DNA from: J029 sp964482495
GTDB taxonomy: Bacteria; Planctomycetota; UBA1135
Assembly: GCA_964482495.1 (NCBI GenBank)
Contig: CAYZXS010000014.1
Span: forward strand, 14,186 to 78,185
Length of the DNA: 64,000 nucleotides
Direction: 5' to 3'
Part shown: positions 23,518 to 30,538 of the stretch, piece by piece
How positions within the stretch are numbered: the stretch's first letter is position 1
Layout of the letters: every line of letters begins with the position of its first letter
Program-made: the position numbers and the translations under genes
The notes under the pieces: model-generated
Databases searched by the model: none
What the model saw: only the letters and a program-made list of their open reading frames with translations
What the model was told of the DNA's origin: nothing

Positions 23518-24966
23518 ATGGTTCCCGAGACCAAGTCCTCACCGTCCCGCCGGCGTCGCCGCCGGCGCCGCCGCGGAGGAGCCGCTGCCGTCCAGCAGCA
23601 GGCATCCGCCTTCCCGACCCTGTCCCAGCTCCCGCCGCCGCCGGAGGAGCCCTGGGAGCAGGCCGACGTCAAGTTCTTCGCCCGCAAGCGCAAGAAGCCG
23701 GAGCTCCACCTGTCGACGCTGCTGAAGCTGTCGCTGCCCGAGCTCCAGGAGCTGGCGGACGAGGAGGGGGTCGAGAACGCCTTCCACCAGAGCCGTGGCT
23801 CGATCCTGCGCCGGACCATCGCCGCGCGCATGGAGAAGGAGGGCGTCTTCTTCACCAAGGGCACCCTCGACATCGGCCCGGACGGGGTCGGCTACCTGCG
23901 CCACGGGGTCAACGACTACACCGCCAACGCCGACACCGACGCCCTGCTGCACCCGGCGCTGATCGAGAAGCACAGCCTCGCCTCCGGCCAGGAGGTCAGC
24001 GGCGTCTTGGTGTCACCGCAGGACGACAAGGGCGTCCTGGTCCTGCACGAGGTCCTGACCGTCTTCGGCGAGGACCCGGAGAAGCAGCTGGCGATCGCGC
24101 CCTTCAGCGACCTGATCCCGCTCTACCCGGACGAGCGCCTCGGCATGGAGACCGAGCGCGAGCTGGTCGAGACTCGAATCATCGACCTGATCTCCCCCAT
24201 CGGCAAGGGCCAGCGCGGCCTGATCGTGGCGCCGCCGCGGACCGGCAAGACGGTGCTGCTGCAGATGATCGCCAACGCCATCGTCGCCAACCACCCGGAG
24301 AGCCACCTGATCATCCTGCTGGTGGACGAGCGGCCGGAGGAGGTCACCGACTTCAGCCGCACGGTGCCGGGCGAGAACCGCGAGATCGTCGCCAGCACCT
24401 TCGACGAGCCGCCCTCGCGCCACATCAAGGTGGCCGAGATGGTCATCGAGCGGGCCAAGGCGATGGTCGAGCAGGGCCGCGACGTCGTCATCCTGCTGGA
24501 CTCGATCACGCGCCTGGCGCGCTCCTACAACAACGAGGCGCCGTCGAACTCCAAGATCATGACCGGCGGCCTGGTGGCCGACGCGCTGCAGAAGCCGAAG
24601 CGCTTCTTCGGCGCCGCGCGCAACATCGAGGACGGCGGCTCGCTGACCATCCTCGCCACGGCGCTGATCGACACCAACTCGAAGATGGACGAGGTCATCT
24701 TCGAGGAGTTCAAGGGCACCGGCAACATGGAGCTGGTGCTCGACCGCCAGCTGGCCGACCGCCGCGTCTGGCCGGCGATCGACATCAACCGCTCGGGCAC
24801 GCGCAAGGAGGACCTGCTGTTCAGCAAGGACGAGCTGCAGCGCGTCTGGCTGCTGCGCAAGGTGCTCAACGACATGAACCCGGTCGAGGCCATGGAGCTG
24901 CTGGTCAGCCGCATGGAGAAGTCCGAGAACAACGTCGACTTCCTGATCAACCTCTCGGTCGGCTAG
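23518..24966 (+). CDS. rho: transcription termination factor Rho
   Basis: 482 residues. An N-terminal extension with a nine-Arg run (about 11-19) and a proline-rich stretch precedes the Rho N-terminal domain (LSLPELQELADEEGVEN) and an OB/cold-shock-like RNA-binding domain (GTLDIGPDGVGYLR; usual RNP residues are altered). The ATPase part has IGKGQRGLIVAPPRTGKTVLLQ (Walker A near 240), LLVDERPEEVTD, the Walker B strand DVVILLDSITRLARSYN and the Q-loop-like TGGLVADALQKPKRFFGAARNIEDGGSLTI. It terminates untranslated transcripts as a hexameric helicase. The basic extension resembles the N-terminal inserts common in high-G+C bacteria. Confidence 0.97.
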   Translation: MVPETKSSPSRRRRRRRRRGGAAAVQQQASAFPTLSQLPPPPEEPWEQADVKFFARKRKKPELHLSTLLKLSLPELQELADEEGVENAFHQSRGSILRRTIAARMEKEGVFFTKGTLDIGPDGVGYLRHGVNDYTANADTDALLHPALIEKHSLASGQEVSGVLVSPQDDKGVLVLHEVLTVFGEDPEKQLAIAPFSDLIPLYPDERLGMETERELVETRIIDLISPIGKGQRGLIVAPPRTGKTVLLQMIANAIVANHPESHLIILLVDERPEEVTDFSRTVPGENREIVASTFDEPPSRHIKVAEMVIERAKAMVEQGRDVVILLDSITRLARSYNNEAPSNSKIMTGGLVADALQKPKRFFGAARNIEDGGSLTILATALIDTNSKMDEVIFEEFKGTGNMELVLDRQLADRRVWPAIDINRSGTRKEDLLFSKDELQRVWLLRKVLNDMNPVEAMELLVSRMEKSENNVDFLINLSVG

Positions 24967-24979
24967 CTAGGCTGGTGCC

Positions 24980-25969
24980 ATGGCCCGCATCCTGATGCTC
25001 CTGCCCTGCGCGGTCGACGCCCCGCGCGGCAACGTCACGACGGCCGAGCGGCTGGCGAAGGGGCTGGCCAAGCACGGCCACGAGGTCCGGATCCAGCCCG
25101 CCTCGGAGGCCGCCGACTCCCCCGCCTGCGACGCCATCGTCGCCTTCCACGCCCGCCACTCCGCGCCGGTCGCCCAGGCCCTGGCCGAGCAGCGCGGCGT
25201 GCCCTACGTCGTGCTCTTCACCGGCACCGACCTGAACGGCCGGCCGAACGCCGCCTCGCGCCAGGCGGTCGAGAAGGCCGACGCCTGCGTGGTGCTGGCG
25301 CTGGCCTCGGCCAAGCGCGCCCGCGAGCTCTACGGCGGCCCGAAGGGGCGCTACCTGGTGATCAAGCAGGCCGTGACGCCGCTCCCGGAGCCGCGGGAGC
25401 CGGGACTGCCGGAGGGCCTCCCGCCCCTCCGCGACGATGACCAGCTGGTCCTCATGCTGGCGGGGATCCGGGCCGTCAAGGCGCCCCGGCACGCCGTGCA
25501 AGCGCTGGCCCCGCTGGCCCAGAAGCGTCCCAACCTGAGGCTCTGGATCGTCGGCCCCGGGCTCGAGCTGCGCGAGACCGCCGCCCTGCGGGCCGAGCTC
25601 GAGCGCAACCCCTGGGCCGCATGGCCCGGCTCGGTGCCGCGCGACCGGCTGCTGCCGGTGGTGCGGCGCGCCGCCCTGGTGCTGTCGACCAGCCGCTCCG
25701 AGGGCGGCTCGCCCAACGCCCTGCTCGAGGCGGCCATGGCCAACCGCGCCATCCTCGCCAGCGACATCCCCGGCCACCGGGACTTCCCCGGCCCCGAGCA
25801 CATGTTCGAGGACAACGCCCAGCTCCGCCGCCTGGTGGCCGGCCTGCTGGACGACGACACCGGCCGCGCCCGCGACGCCGCCAAGCTGCGCGACGCCGCG
25901 CGCACCCGCTACACCCTGCCGGCCGAGACCGCCGCCTGGGTCCGGACGCTGCAGAGCGTGCTGGCCTAG
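24980..25969 (+). CDS. GT4-like glycosyltransferase (SenB-like features)
   Basis: 329 residues of a GT-B fold. The N-domain opens ILMLLPCAVDAPRGNVTTAERLAKGLAKHGHEV, then AFHARHSAPV and VLFTGTDL. The C-domain has LMLAGIRAVKAP, LWIVGPGLE and the donor-site region VLSTSRSEGGSPNALLEAAMANRAILASDIPGH. The GN-TTAERLA, HARHS and TGTDL patterns are those I associate with the SenB selenosugar synthase family, but generic GT4 enzymes share parts of them, and no senA or senC is adjacent. It starts 13 nt after rho. A TAGGCT hexamer 6 nt before the ATG may give a separate leaderless start. Confidence 0.7.
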   Translation: MARILMLLPCAVDAPRGNVTTAERLAKGLAKHGHEVRIQPASEAADSPACDAIVAFHARHSAPVAQALAEQRGVPYVVLFTGTDLNGRPNAASRQAVEKADACVVLALASAKRARELYGGPKGRYLVIKQAVTPLPEPREPGLPEGLPPLRDDDQLVLMLAGIRAVKAPRHAVQALAPLAQKRPNLRLWIVGPGLELRETAALRAELERNPWAAWPGSVPRDRLLPVVRRAALVLSTSRSEGGSPNALLEAAMANRAILASDIPGHRDFPGPEHMFEDNAQLRRLVAGLLDDDTGRARDAAKLRDAARTRYTLPAETAAWVRTLQSVLA

Positions 25970-26361
25970 TCGCTCGTCAGCTGGCGCATGCGGTCCAGGA
26001 AGTCGTTCTCGTCGAAGATCGGCTTGGCCTGGTAGTCATCGGCCCCGGACTCGGCCAGGAAGCGCTCCCGGTCCCCCTCGACGGCGTGGGCGGTGAGCAG
26101 CATGACCGGCGGGGCGGCCTCCCCGAGCTGGGCCTTGATGCGCCGGCACAGGGCCAGGCCGTCAGTCGGCGCGCCGTCGAGCAGGGCGCCGCGCAGGGTG
26201 ATGTCGAGCAGCACCAGCGGCGGCTGCTCCGCCTCGACGGTGGCGAGGACGTCCTGGCCCTCGCGCCACTCGACCACCGGCACCTCCAGGACCCGGGTCA
26301 GCAGGTCGCGCAGATAGCGCCGGATCAGCGGGTCGTCCTCGACCAGGTAGTAGGGCCTCAT
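25966..26361 (-). CDS. single-domain response regulator (CheY-like)
   Basis: 131 residues made of one receiver domain: the acidic pocket YYLVEDD near the N-terminus, phospho-acceptor Asp in LVLLDITLRG, Thr in VMLLTAH and Lys in DYQAKPIF. There is no output domain, so it probably relays phosphate or acts by protein contact. Its ATG overlaps the kinase gene's TGA (ATGA), meaning coupled translation and near-certain partnership. The 3' end overlaps the convergent glycosyltransferase gene by 4 nt. Confidence 0.9.
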   Translation of the reverse strand: MRPYYLVEDDPLIRRYLRDLLTRVLEVPVVEWREGQDVLATVEAEQPPLVLLDITLRGALLDGAPTDGLALCRRIKAQLGEAAPPVMLLTAHAVEGDRERFLAESGADDYQAKPIFDENDFLDRMRQLTSD

Positions 26362-28040
26362 GCCGGGCCCTCCGCCGGGATCCCGAGCTCCTCGGACACC
26401 GCCCGCAGGAAGGCGGCCCGCTCCGCCAGCACCTCGCCCTTCTGCCAGTAGCAGTCGTGCCAGAAGTGGCGCAGCTCGGCGCCGAGGAAGTCGCGGCCGT
26501 GGCCGCTGACCAGCCACTTGGGCGTGAGCATCGTCGCCGGGCTGAGGGCGAGGGTCTGGAGCAGTTCCATGCCATCGAATCCGCGCTCGCCCTCCTCGGT
26601 CGGGAAGGCGACGTCCAGGATCAGGAGCTTGTAGGGCACCGCGGCGGCCCGTTGGAGGGCGTCGTCGGTGTCACCGATGGCGGTCACCTGGACCGGCAGC
26701 TCGCGCGCCAGCCACTCGGCCATGTCGTTGCGCCAGACGGCGTCGTCGTCGACCAGGAGCACGCGCAGGGAGCTCTCGGGGTCGCCGTGCAGCTCGGGCA
26801 CGGCCTGGCGGCGGCCTGCGGCCGGCAGCGTGAACTCGAAGGTGGCGCCGTGGCCGATGCCCTCCGAGGTGGCGCGGATCCGGCCGCCCATGCGCAGCAC
26901 CAGCCGCCGGCAGATGGCCAGGCCCAGGCCCAGGCCGTTGCCGCCGGCGTCGGCGCCCTGCGCGAAGGGGTCGAACAGCCGGCCCACCTGGGAGGGCTCG
27001 ATGCCGGTGCCGGAGTCGCGCACCTGGGTCAGGACGTGGCCGCCGCCGGCGATCTCGCTCATCGCCACCACCACCTCGCCCTGGAAGGTGTGGTTGAGGG
27101 CGTTCTGGAGCAGATTCGACAGCACCTGGGCGTGCCGCTGCGGGTCGGTGTAGGCGCTCAGCTCGCCGTCGCCCTCCAGCCGCAGCTCGACGCCGACCTC
27201 CTCGAAGCGGTGCCGGAAGCGCCGCAGGACCTCCTCGCAAGCCGGGCCGAGCACCAGCTCCCGGGGCTGGAAGCCGGCCTTGCCGAGGTCGAGGCGGGAC
27301 AGGTGCAGGAGGTCGTCGACCAGCGCCAGCAGGTGCCGGGCGGCGCCGTAGACGTCCTCCTCGGCCCGCAGGCGCTCGTCCTCGTCCTCGTAGACGCCGC
27401 GCTTCATCAGGTTGAGCAAGCCGAGCAGCCCGGTCAGCGGCGTGCGCAGCTCGTGGCTGGTGGTCCGGACCAGGCTCTCCTGGCCGCGCAGGCTCTCCTG
27501 GAGCTGCTGGTTGAGCTCGGTCAGGCGCTCGCCGCTGGCCCGCTCGCGCGCCAGGCTGACCGAGTGGTAGGTCGCGACCAGTAGCAGCGCGTCCCAGGAG
27601 AAGGCGCGCTGGAGCCGCTCGATGGCGTCGATCAGGCCGGCGCGGTCCCCGTCCGGCCAGCGCTCGCCGAGCTCGCCCAGGACCAGGCGCTGGAGCAGCT
27701 GGTGGCCGAGCAGGGTCAGCTCCAGCGGCATGCCGATGACCAGGTGGGCCTCGGCCATGCGGATCGCCAGCTCGGCGCGCTCCGAGGTCTCGGGCGGGTT
27801 GTGCAGGAAGCCGCGCAGCCACACCCCGAGTGACCGGTGCAGGCGCTGGAAGCGCTCCTCGCCGTCGATGAAGGACCAGGCCTTGGGCTCCTCGCGCAGC
27901 TTGGCGTAGAAGCCCTCGACCACGACCGGGATGGCGCCCTCGAGCAGCTCGGCGAGGTCGCCGAGCTCCGGCGGCTCCCCGAGGTAGGCCCGGGCCTGCT
28001 GGAGCAGCTGGCGCGGTCCTGAGCTCGGCAGCGCCGACAC
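26358..28040 (-). CDS. globin-coupled hybrid histidine kinase
   Basis: 560 residues from GTG 28040, which directly follows the trxB stop and has AGGGG about 9 nt upstream. Residues of about 1-165 look like a protoglobin/globin-sensor domain (VVEGFYAKLREEPKAWSFI, FQRLHRSLGVWLRGFL, MAEAHLVIGMPLELTL), with His99 the likely proximal heme ligand. A HisKA domain follows with SHELRTP (phospho-His196), then HATPase (NLLQNALNHT, DSGTGIEP, GNGLGLGLAI). A C-terminal receiver domain (VLLVDDDAVW, LLILDVAFP) ends the protein. Heme-bound O2, NO or CO would control phosphorylation, inferred from the family. Its position between trxB and a response regulator suggests a redox or gas-sensing operon. Confidence 0.85.
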   Translation of the reverse strand: MSALPSSGPRQLLQQARAYLGEPPELGDLAELLEGAIPVVVEGFYAKLREEPKAWSFIDGEERFQRLHRSLGVWLRGFLHNPPETSERAELAIRMAEAHLVIGMPLELTLLGHQLLQRLVLGELGERWPDGDRAGLIDAIERLQRAFSWDALLLVATYHSVSLARERASGERLTELNQQLQESLRGQESLVRTTSHELRTPLTGLLGLLNLMKRGVYEDEDERLRAEEDVYGAARHLLALVDDLLHLSRLDLGKAGFQPRELVLGPACEEVLRRFRHRFEEVGVELRLEGDGELSAYTDPQRHAQVLSNLLQNALNHTFQGEVVVAMSEIAGGGHVLTQVRDSGTGIEPSQVGRLFDPFAQGADAGGNGLGLGLAICRRLVLRMGGRIRATSEGIGHGATFEFTLPAAGRRQAVPELHGDPESSLRVLLVDDDAVWRNDMAEWLARELPVQVTAIGDTDDALQRAAAVPYKLLILDVAFPTEEGERGFDGMELLQTLALSPATMLTPKWLVSGHGRDFLGAELRHFWHDCYWQKGEVLAERAAFLRAVSEELGIPAEGPA

Positions 28041-28976
28041 CTACTCGATCCCCTGCTCCTCGAGCCAGCGCTGGGCCTCGAGCGCGGCGGCGCAGCCCGA
28101 GCCGGCGGCGGTGATCGCCTGGCGGTAGACCGGGTCGCTGACGTCACCGGCCGCGAAGACCCCCTCGACGCTGGTGCGGGTGCCGCCCTGCAGCGTCAGG
28201 TAGCCGACCTCGTCCTTGGCGAATTCCCCGCCGAGGAAGTCGGTGTTCGGCGCGTGGCCGATGGCGACGAAGAGCCCCTGGCAGGCGAGCTCCTCGGTGC
28301 CGCCCTTCTCGGTGTCCTCGAGCACCAGCCCGGTGACCTTCTTGTCCTCGCCGTGCTGGATGTCCACCACCTGCCGCCACAGCTTGAACTCGATCTTCGG
28401 GTGCTCGCGGGCGCGCTGCTCCATCACCTTGGAGGCGCGGAAGTAGTCGCGGCGGTGCACGATGGTCACCTTGGAGGCGAAGCGGGTCAGGAACAGGGCC
28501 TCCTCCATGGCCGTGTCGCCGGCGCCGACGACCGCGACCTCGACGTCCTTGAAGAAGGCGCCGTCGCAGGTGGCGCAGGCCGAGACCCCGAAGCCCATCA
28601 GCTCCTGCTCCTTCTCCAGCCCGAGCAGCTTGGCCTTGGCGCCGGTGGCGATGACCACCGCGTGGGCCTCGACCTTCTCGCCGAAGTCGTCCTCGATGAC
28701 GAAGGGCCGCTTCGAGGTGTCGATCGCCTTGACGTTGCGGAACTCGACGAACTCAGTGCCGAAGCGGGCGGCCTGGGCCTTGAACTTCTCCATCAGCTCG
28801 GGGCCCTCGACGCCGTCGGGGAAGCCGGGGAAGTTCTCGACGTCAGTCGTGATGGTCAGCTGGCCGCCGGGCTGCATGCCCTCGAAGACCAGCGGCTGGA
28901 GGCCGGCCCGGGACAGGTAGAGCGCGGCCGTGTAGCCGGCCGGTCCGGAGCCGATGATGGCGACGTTGCGTACCAT
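28041..28976 (-). CDS. trxB: thioredoxin reductase
   Basis: 311 residues, the normal length. FAD motif IGSGPAGYTAALYLSRAG (about 7-24), redox pair C134-A-T-C137 followed by DG, NADP motif VVGAGDTAMEEALFL and the C-terminal FAD motif VFAAGDV. It reduces thioredoxin with NADPH in the cytoplasm. A -10-like TATGAT (28985-28990) is 8 nt before the ATG, so the message is probably leaderless. The kinase gene starts at the next base after the stop, which implies an operon with the globin sensor. Confidence 0.96.
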   Translation of the reverse strand: MVRNVAIIGSGPAGYTAALYLSRAGLQPLVFEGMQPGGQLTITTDVENFPGFPDGVEGPELMEKFKAQAARFGTEFVEFRNVKAIDTSKRPFVIEDDFGEKVEAHAVVIATGAKAKLLGLEKEQELMGFGVSACATCDGAFFKDVEVAVVGAGDTAMEEALFLTRFASKVTIVHRRDYFRASKVMEQRAREHPKIEFKLWRQVVDIQHGEDKKVTGLVLEDTEKGGTEELACQGLFVAIGHAPNTDFLGGEFAKDEVGYLTLQGGTRTSVEGVFAAGDVSDPVYRQAITAAGSGCAAALEAQRWLEEQGIE

Positions 28977-28984
28977 GGGGCAGG

Positions 28985-28990
28985 ATCATA
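28985..28990 (-). promoter_or_regulatory. -10-like TATGAT before trxB
   Basis: TATGAT matches the consensus at 5 of 6 positions and is 8 nt upstream of the trxB ATG. Transcription would begin at about the start codon. Confidence 0.45.
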
Positions 28991-29016
28991 GGACAGCCCC
29001 AGAGGGGCCTCCAGGC

Positions 29017-29364
29017 ATGACCGGCGAACGCTACCCCACCGACCGCGAGACCCTCGAGAAGGAGGTCGTGATGAGCTTCCTCCGAGCCGGCGGCCCGGGT
29101 GGCCAGCACCGCAACAAGACCGAGAGCGGCGTCCGCCTCTTCCACCCCCCCAGCGGCGTCACCGTGCTCGCCACCGAGCGCCGCAGCCAGCACCAGAACC
29201 GCGAGCTGGCCTTCGAGCGCCTGATCGAGCGGCTGAAGCAGAAGAACCACCGGCCCAAGCCGCGGAAGAAGACCCGCAAGCCTCGCTCGGCCGACCGCAA
29301 GCGCCTCGAGGCCAAGAAGCGCCGCAGCCAGACCAAGCGGGACCGCGGCCGACCCGAGGGTTGA
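29017..29364 (+). CDS. release-factor-like GGQ protein (RF-1 domain only)
   Basis: 115 residues from ATG 29017. The catalytic loop is RAGGPGGQHRNK with G28-G29-Q30, as in class I release factors and ArfB/C12orf65-type proteins. The codon-recognition domains are absent. The C-terminal half is strongly basic (KKTRKPRSADRKRLEAKKRRSQTKR), the feature by which ArfB-type factors occupy the empty mRNA channel of stalled ribosomes. A rescue role is likely but not certain; many planctomycetes carry such an RF-1-domain protein. It is divergent from trxB and followed by the 157-bp palindrome. Confidence 0.85.
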   Translation: MTGERYPTDRETLEKEVVMSFLRAGGPGGQHRNKTESGVRLFHPPSGVTVLATERRSQHQNRELAFERLIERLKQKNHRPKPRKKTRKPRSADRKRLEAKKRRSQTKRDRGRPEG

Positions 29365-29381
29365 CCGCGGCAGGCCACCGG

Positions 29382-29538
29382 CTTCCTTCTCTTGCTCGCC
29401 CTCGCGGCGCGCTCGACATCAGGAGCCCGATTGGCTCTCTGGGCCGGAGGGGCGCGGCGCTACCGCGCCCCTCCGGCCCAGAGAGCCAATCGGGCTCCTG
29501 ATGTCGAGGGCGCCGCGAGGGCGAGCAAGGGAAGGAGG
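29382..29538. repeat. 157-bp near-perfect palindrome
   Basis: Left arm 29382-29457 and right arm 29463-29538 are each 76 nt and complementary, with one true mismatch (29411/29509) and two G-T positions (29383/29537, 29390/29530). The loop is CGCTA. No flanking target duplication is visible. It lies between the GGQ-protein gene and the SDR gene. It could act as a terminator, be a MITE-like relic, or be an assembly fold-back. Confidence 0.9.
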
Positions 29539-29583
29539 AGAGGGTCAGGTGCGTGGCGGCTCGGGGCGGACTAGGCTTGGGGC

Positions 29584-30420
29584 ATGGAAGGCAGGGCGGC
29601 GGTGGTGACGGGTTGCTCGTCGGGGATCGGGGCGGCTTGTGTCGAGCTGCTGGTCGCGCGGGGCTGGAGGGTGTTCGCGGGGGTGCGGACCGAAGGCGAC
29701 GCGGAGCGCCTGAGGGGGGTGGGCGCGGAGCCGGTGCTGCTGGACGTGAGGGACGGGGACGCGGTCGCCGCGGCGGCGGAGGCGGTGGGCGAGGCGTTGC
29801 AGGGCGCGGGTCTTCAGGGGCTGGTGAACAACGCCGGGGTGGCGGTGCCGGGGCCGCTGGAGTTCCTGCCGGTCGAGGACTTCGAACGGCAGCTGGACAT
29901 CAACCTGACCGGGGTGCTGCGGGTCGGGCAGGCCTTCCTGCCGCTGTTGCGCGGCGGCGCCGGCCGGATGGTGAACGTCAGCTCGATGGCCGGGCGGATC
30001 GCCGGGCCGATGCTGGGCGCCTACCACGCCTCGAAGTGGGGGCTGGAGGGGCTCAGCGACAGCTGGCGGCGCGAGCTGATCCCGCAAGGCATGTGGGTGG
30101 CGCTGGTCGAACCGGGGGCGGTCCAGAGCGAGATCTGGGACACCTCCAGCGCCGATGCCGAGCGCATGGCGGAGGAGCTGCCCGAGGAGGCGGAGCGGCT
30201 CTACGGCGACATGTTCGCCGCGGCCGAGGGGCTGGTCGCCAAGGCGGTGGCGCGGGCGATCCCGGCCGCCGAGGTGGCGGAGGCCGTGCGCCACGCCCTG
30301 GAGTCGGCCAAGCCGAGGACCCGCTACGTGGTCGGCAAGGACGCCAAGATGGCGGTGCGGGCAGCCAACTGGCTGCCCGACCGGTGGATCGACCGACTGA
30401 TGCTGAAGCGGCGCGACTGA
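29584..30420 (+). CDS. short-chain dehydrogenase/reductase
   Basis: 278 residues of a classical SDR: cofactor motif TGCSSGIG (9-16), NNAG (82-85), Ser133/134 in NVSSMAG, and Y147-HAS-K151. Arg in GVRTEGD after the second strand suggests NADP(H) preference. The substrate is unknown. Codon use is distinct: many GGG, GCG and GTG codons where neighbours use GGC and GCC, which hints at a different origin. TAGGCT lies 6 nt before the ATG (29572-29577), with no Shine-Dalgarno sequence. The large palindrome is immediately upstream. Confidence 0.9.
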   Translation: MEGRAAVVTGCSSGIGAACVELLVARGWRVFAGVRTEGDAERLRGVGAEPVLLDVRDGDAVAAAAEAVGEALQGAGLQGLVNNAGVAVPGPLEFLPVEDFERQLDINLTGVLRVGQAFLPLLRGGAGRMVNVSSMAGRIAGPMLGAYHASKWGLEGLSDSWRRELIPQGMWVALVEPGAVQSEIWDTSSADAERMAEELPEEAERLYGDMFAAAEGLVAKAVARAIPAAEVAEAVRHALESAKPRTRYVVGKDAKMAVRAANWLPDRWIDRLMLKRRD

Positions 30421-30538
30421 ACGACTCGGCGAGCCCAAGAGAGTCCGCTCAGGCAGGCACGCTCAATCCGTCGGCGATGACCCCGCAGCCCTGCGGGTCC
30501 TTCACGACTCGGGACCGGCCGCGAATCGGGGCGGAGAT

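Noticed and set aside
28954..29016. Longer start for the GGQ protein at 28954
   Set aside because: The extra 21 residues would be encoded inside the trxB start region and are not family-like; ATG 29017 gives the expected short GGQ protein.
29382..29538. An insertion sequence with terminal inverted repeats
   Set aside because: There is no transposase gene or interior between the arms (5-nt loop only) and no flanking target duplication.
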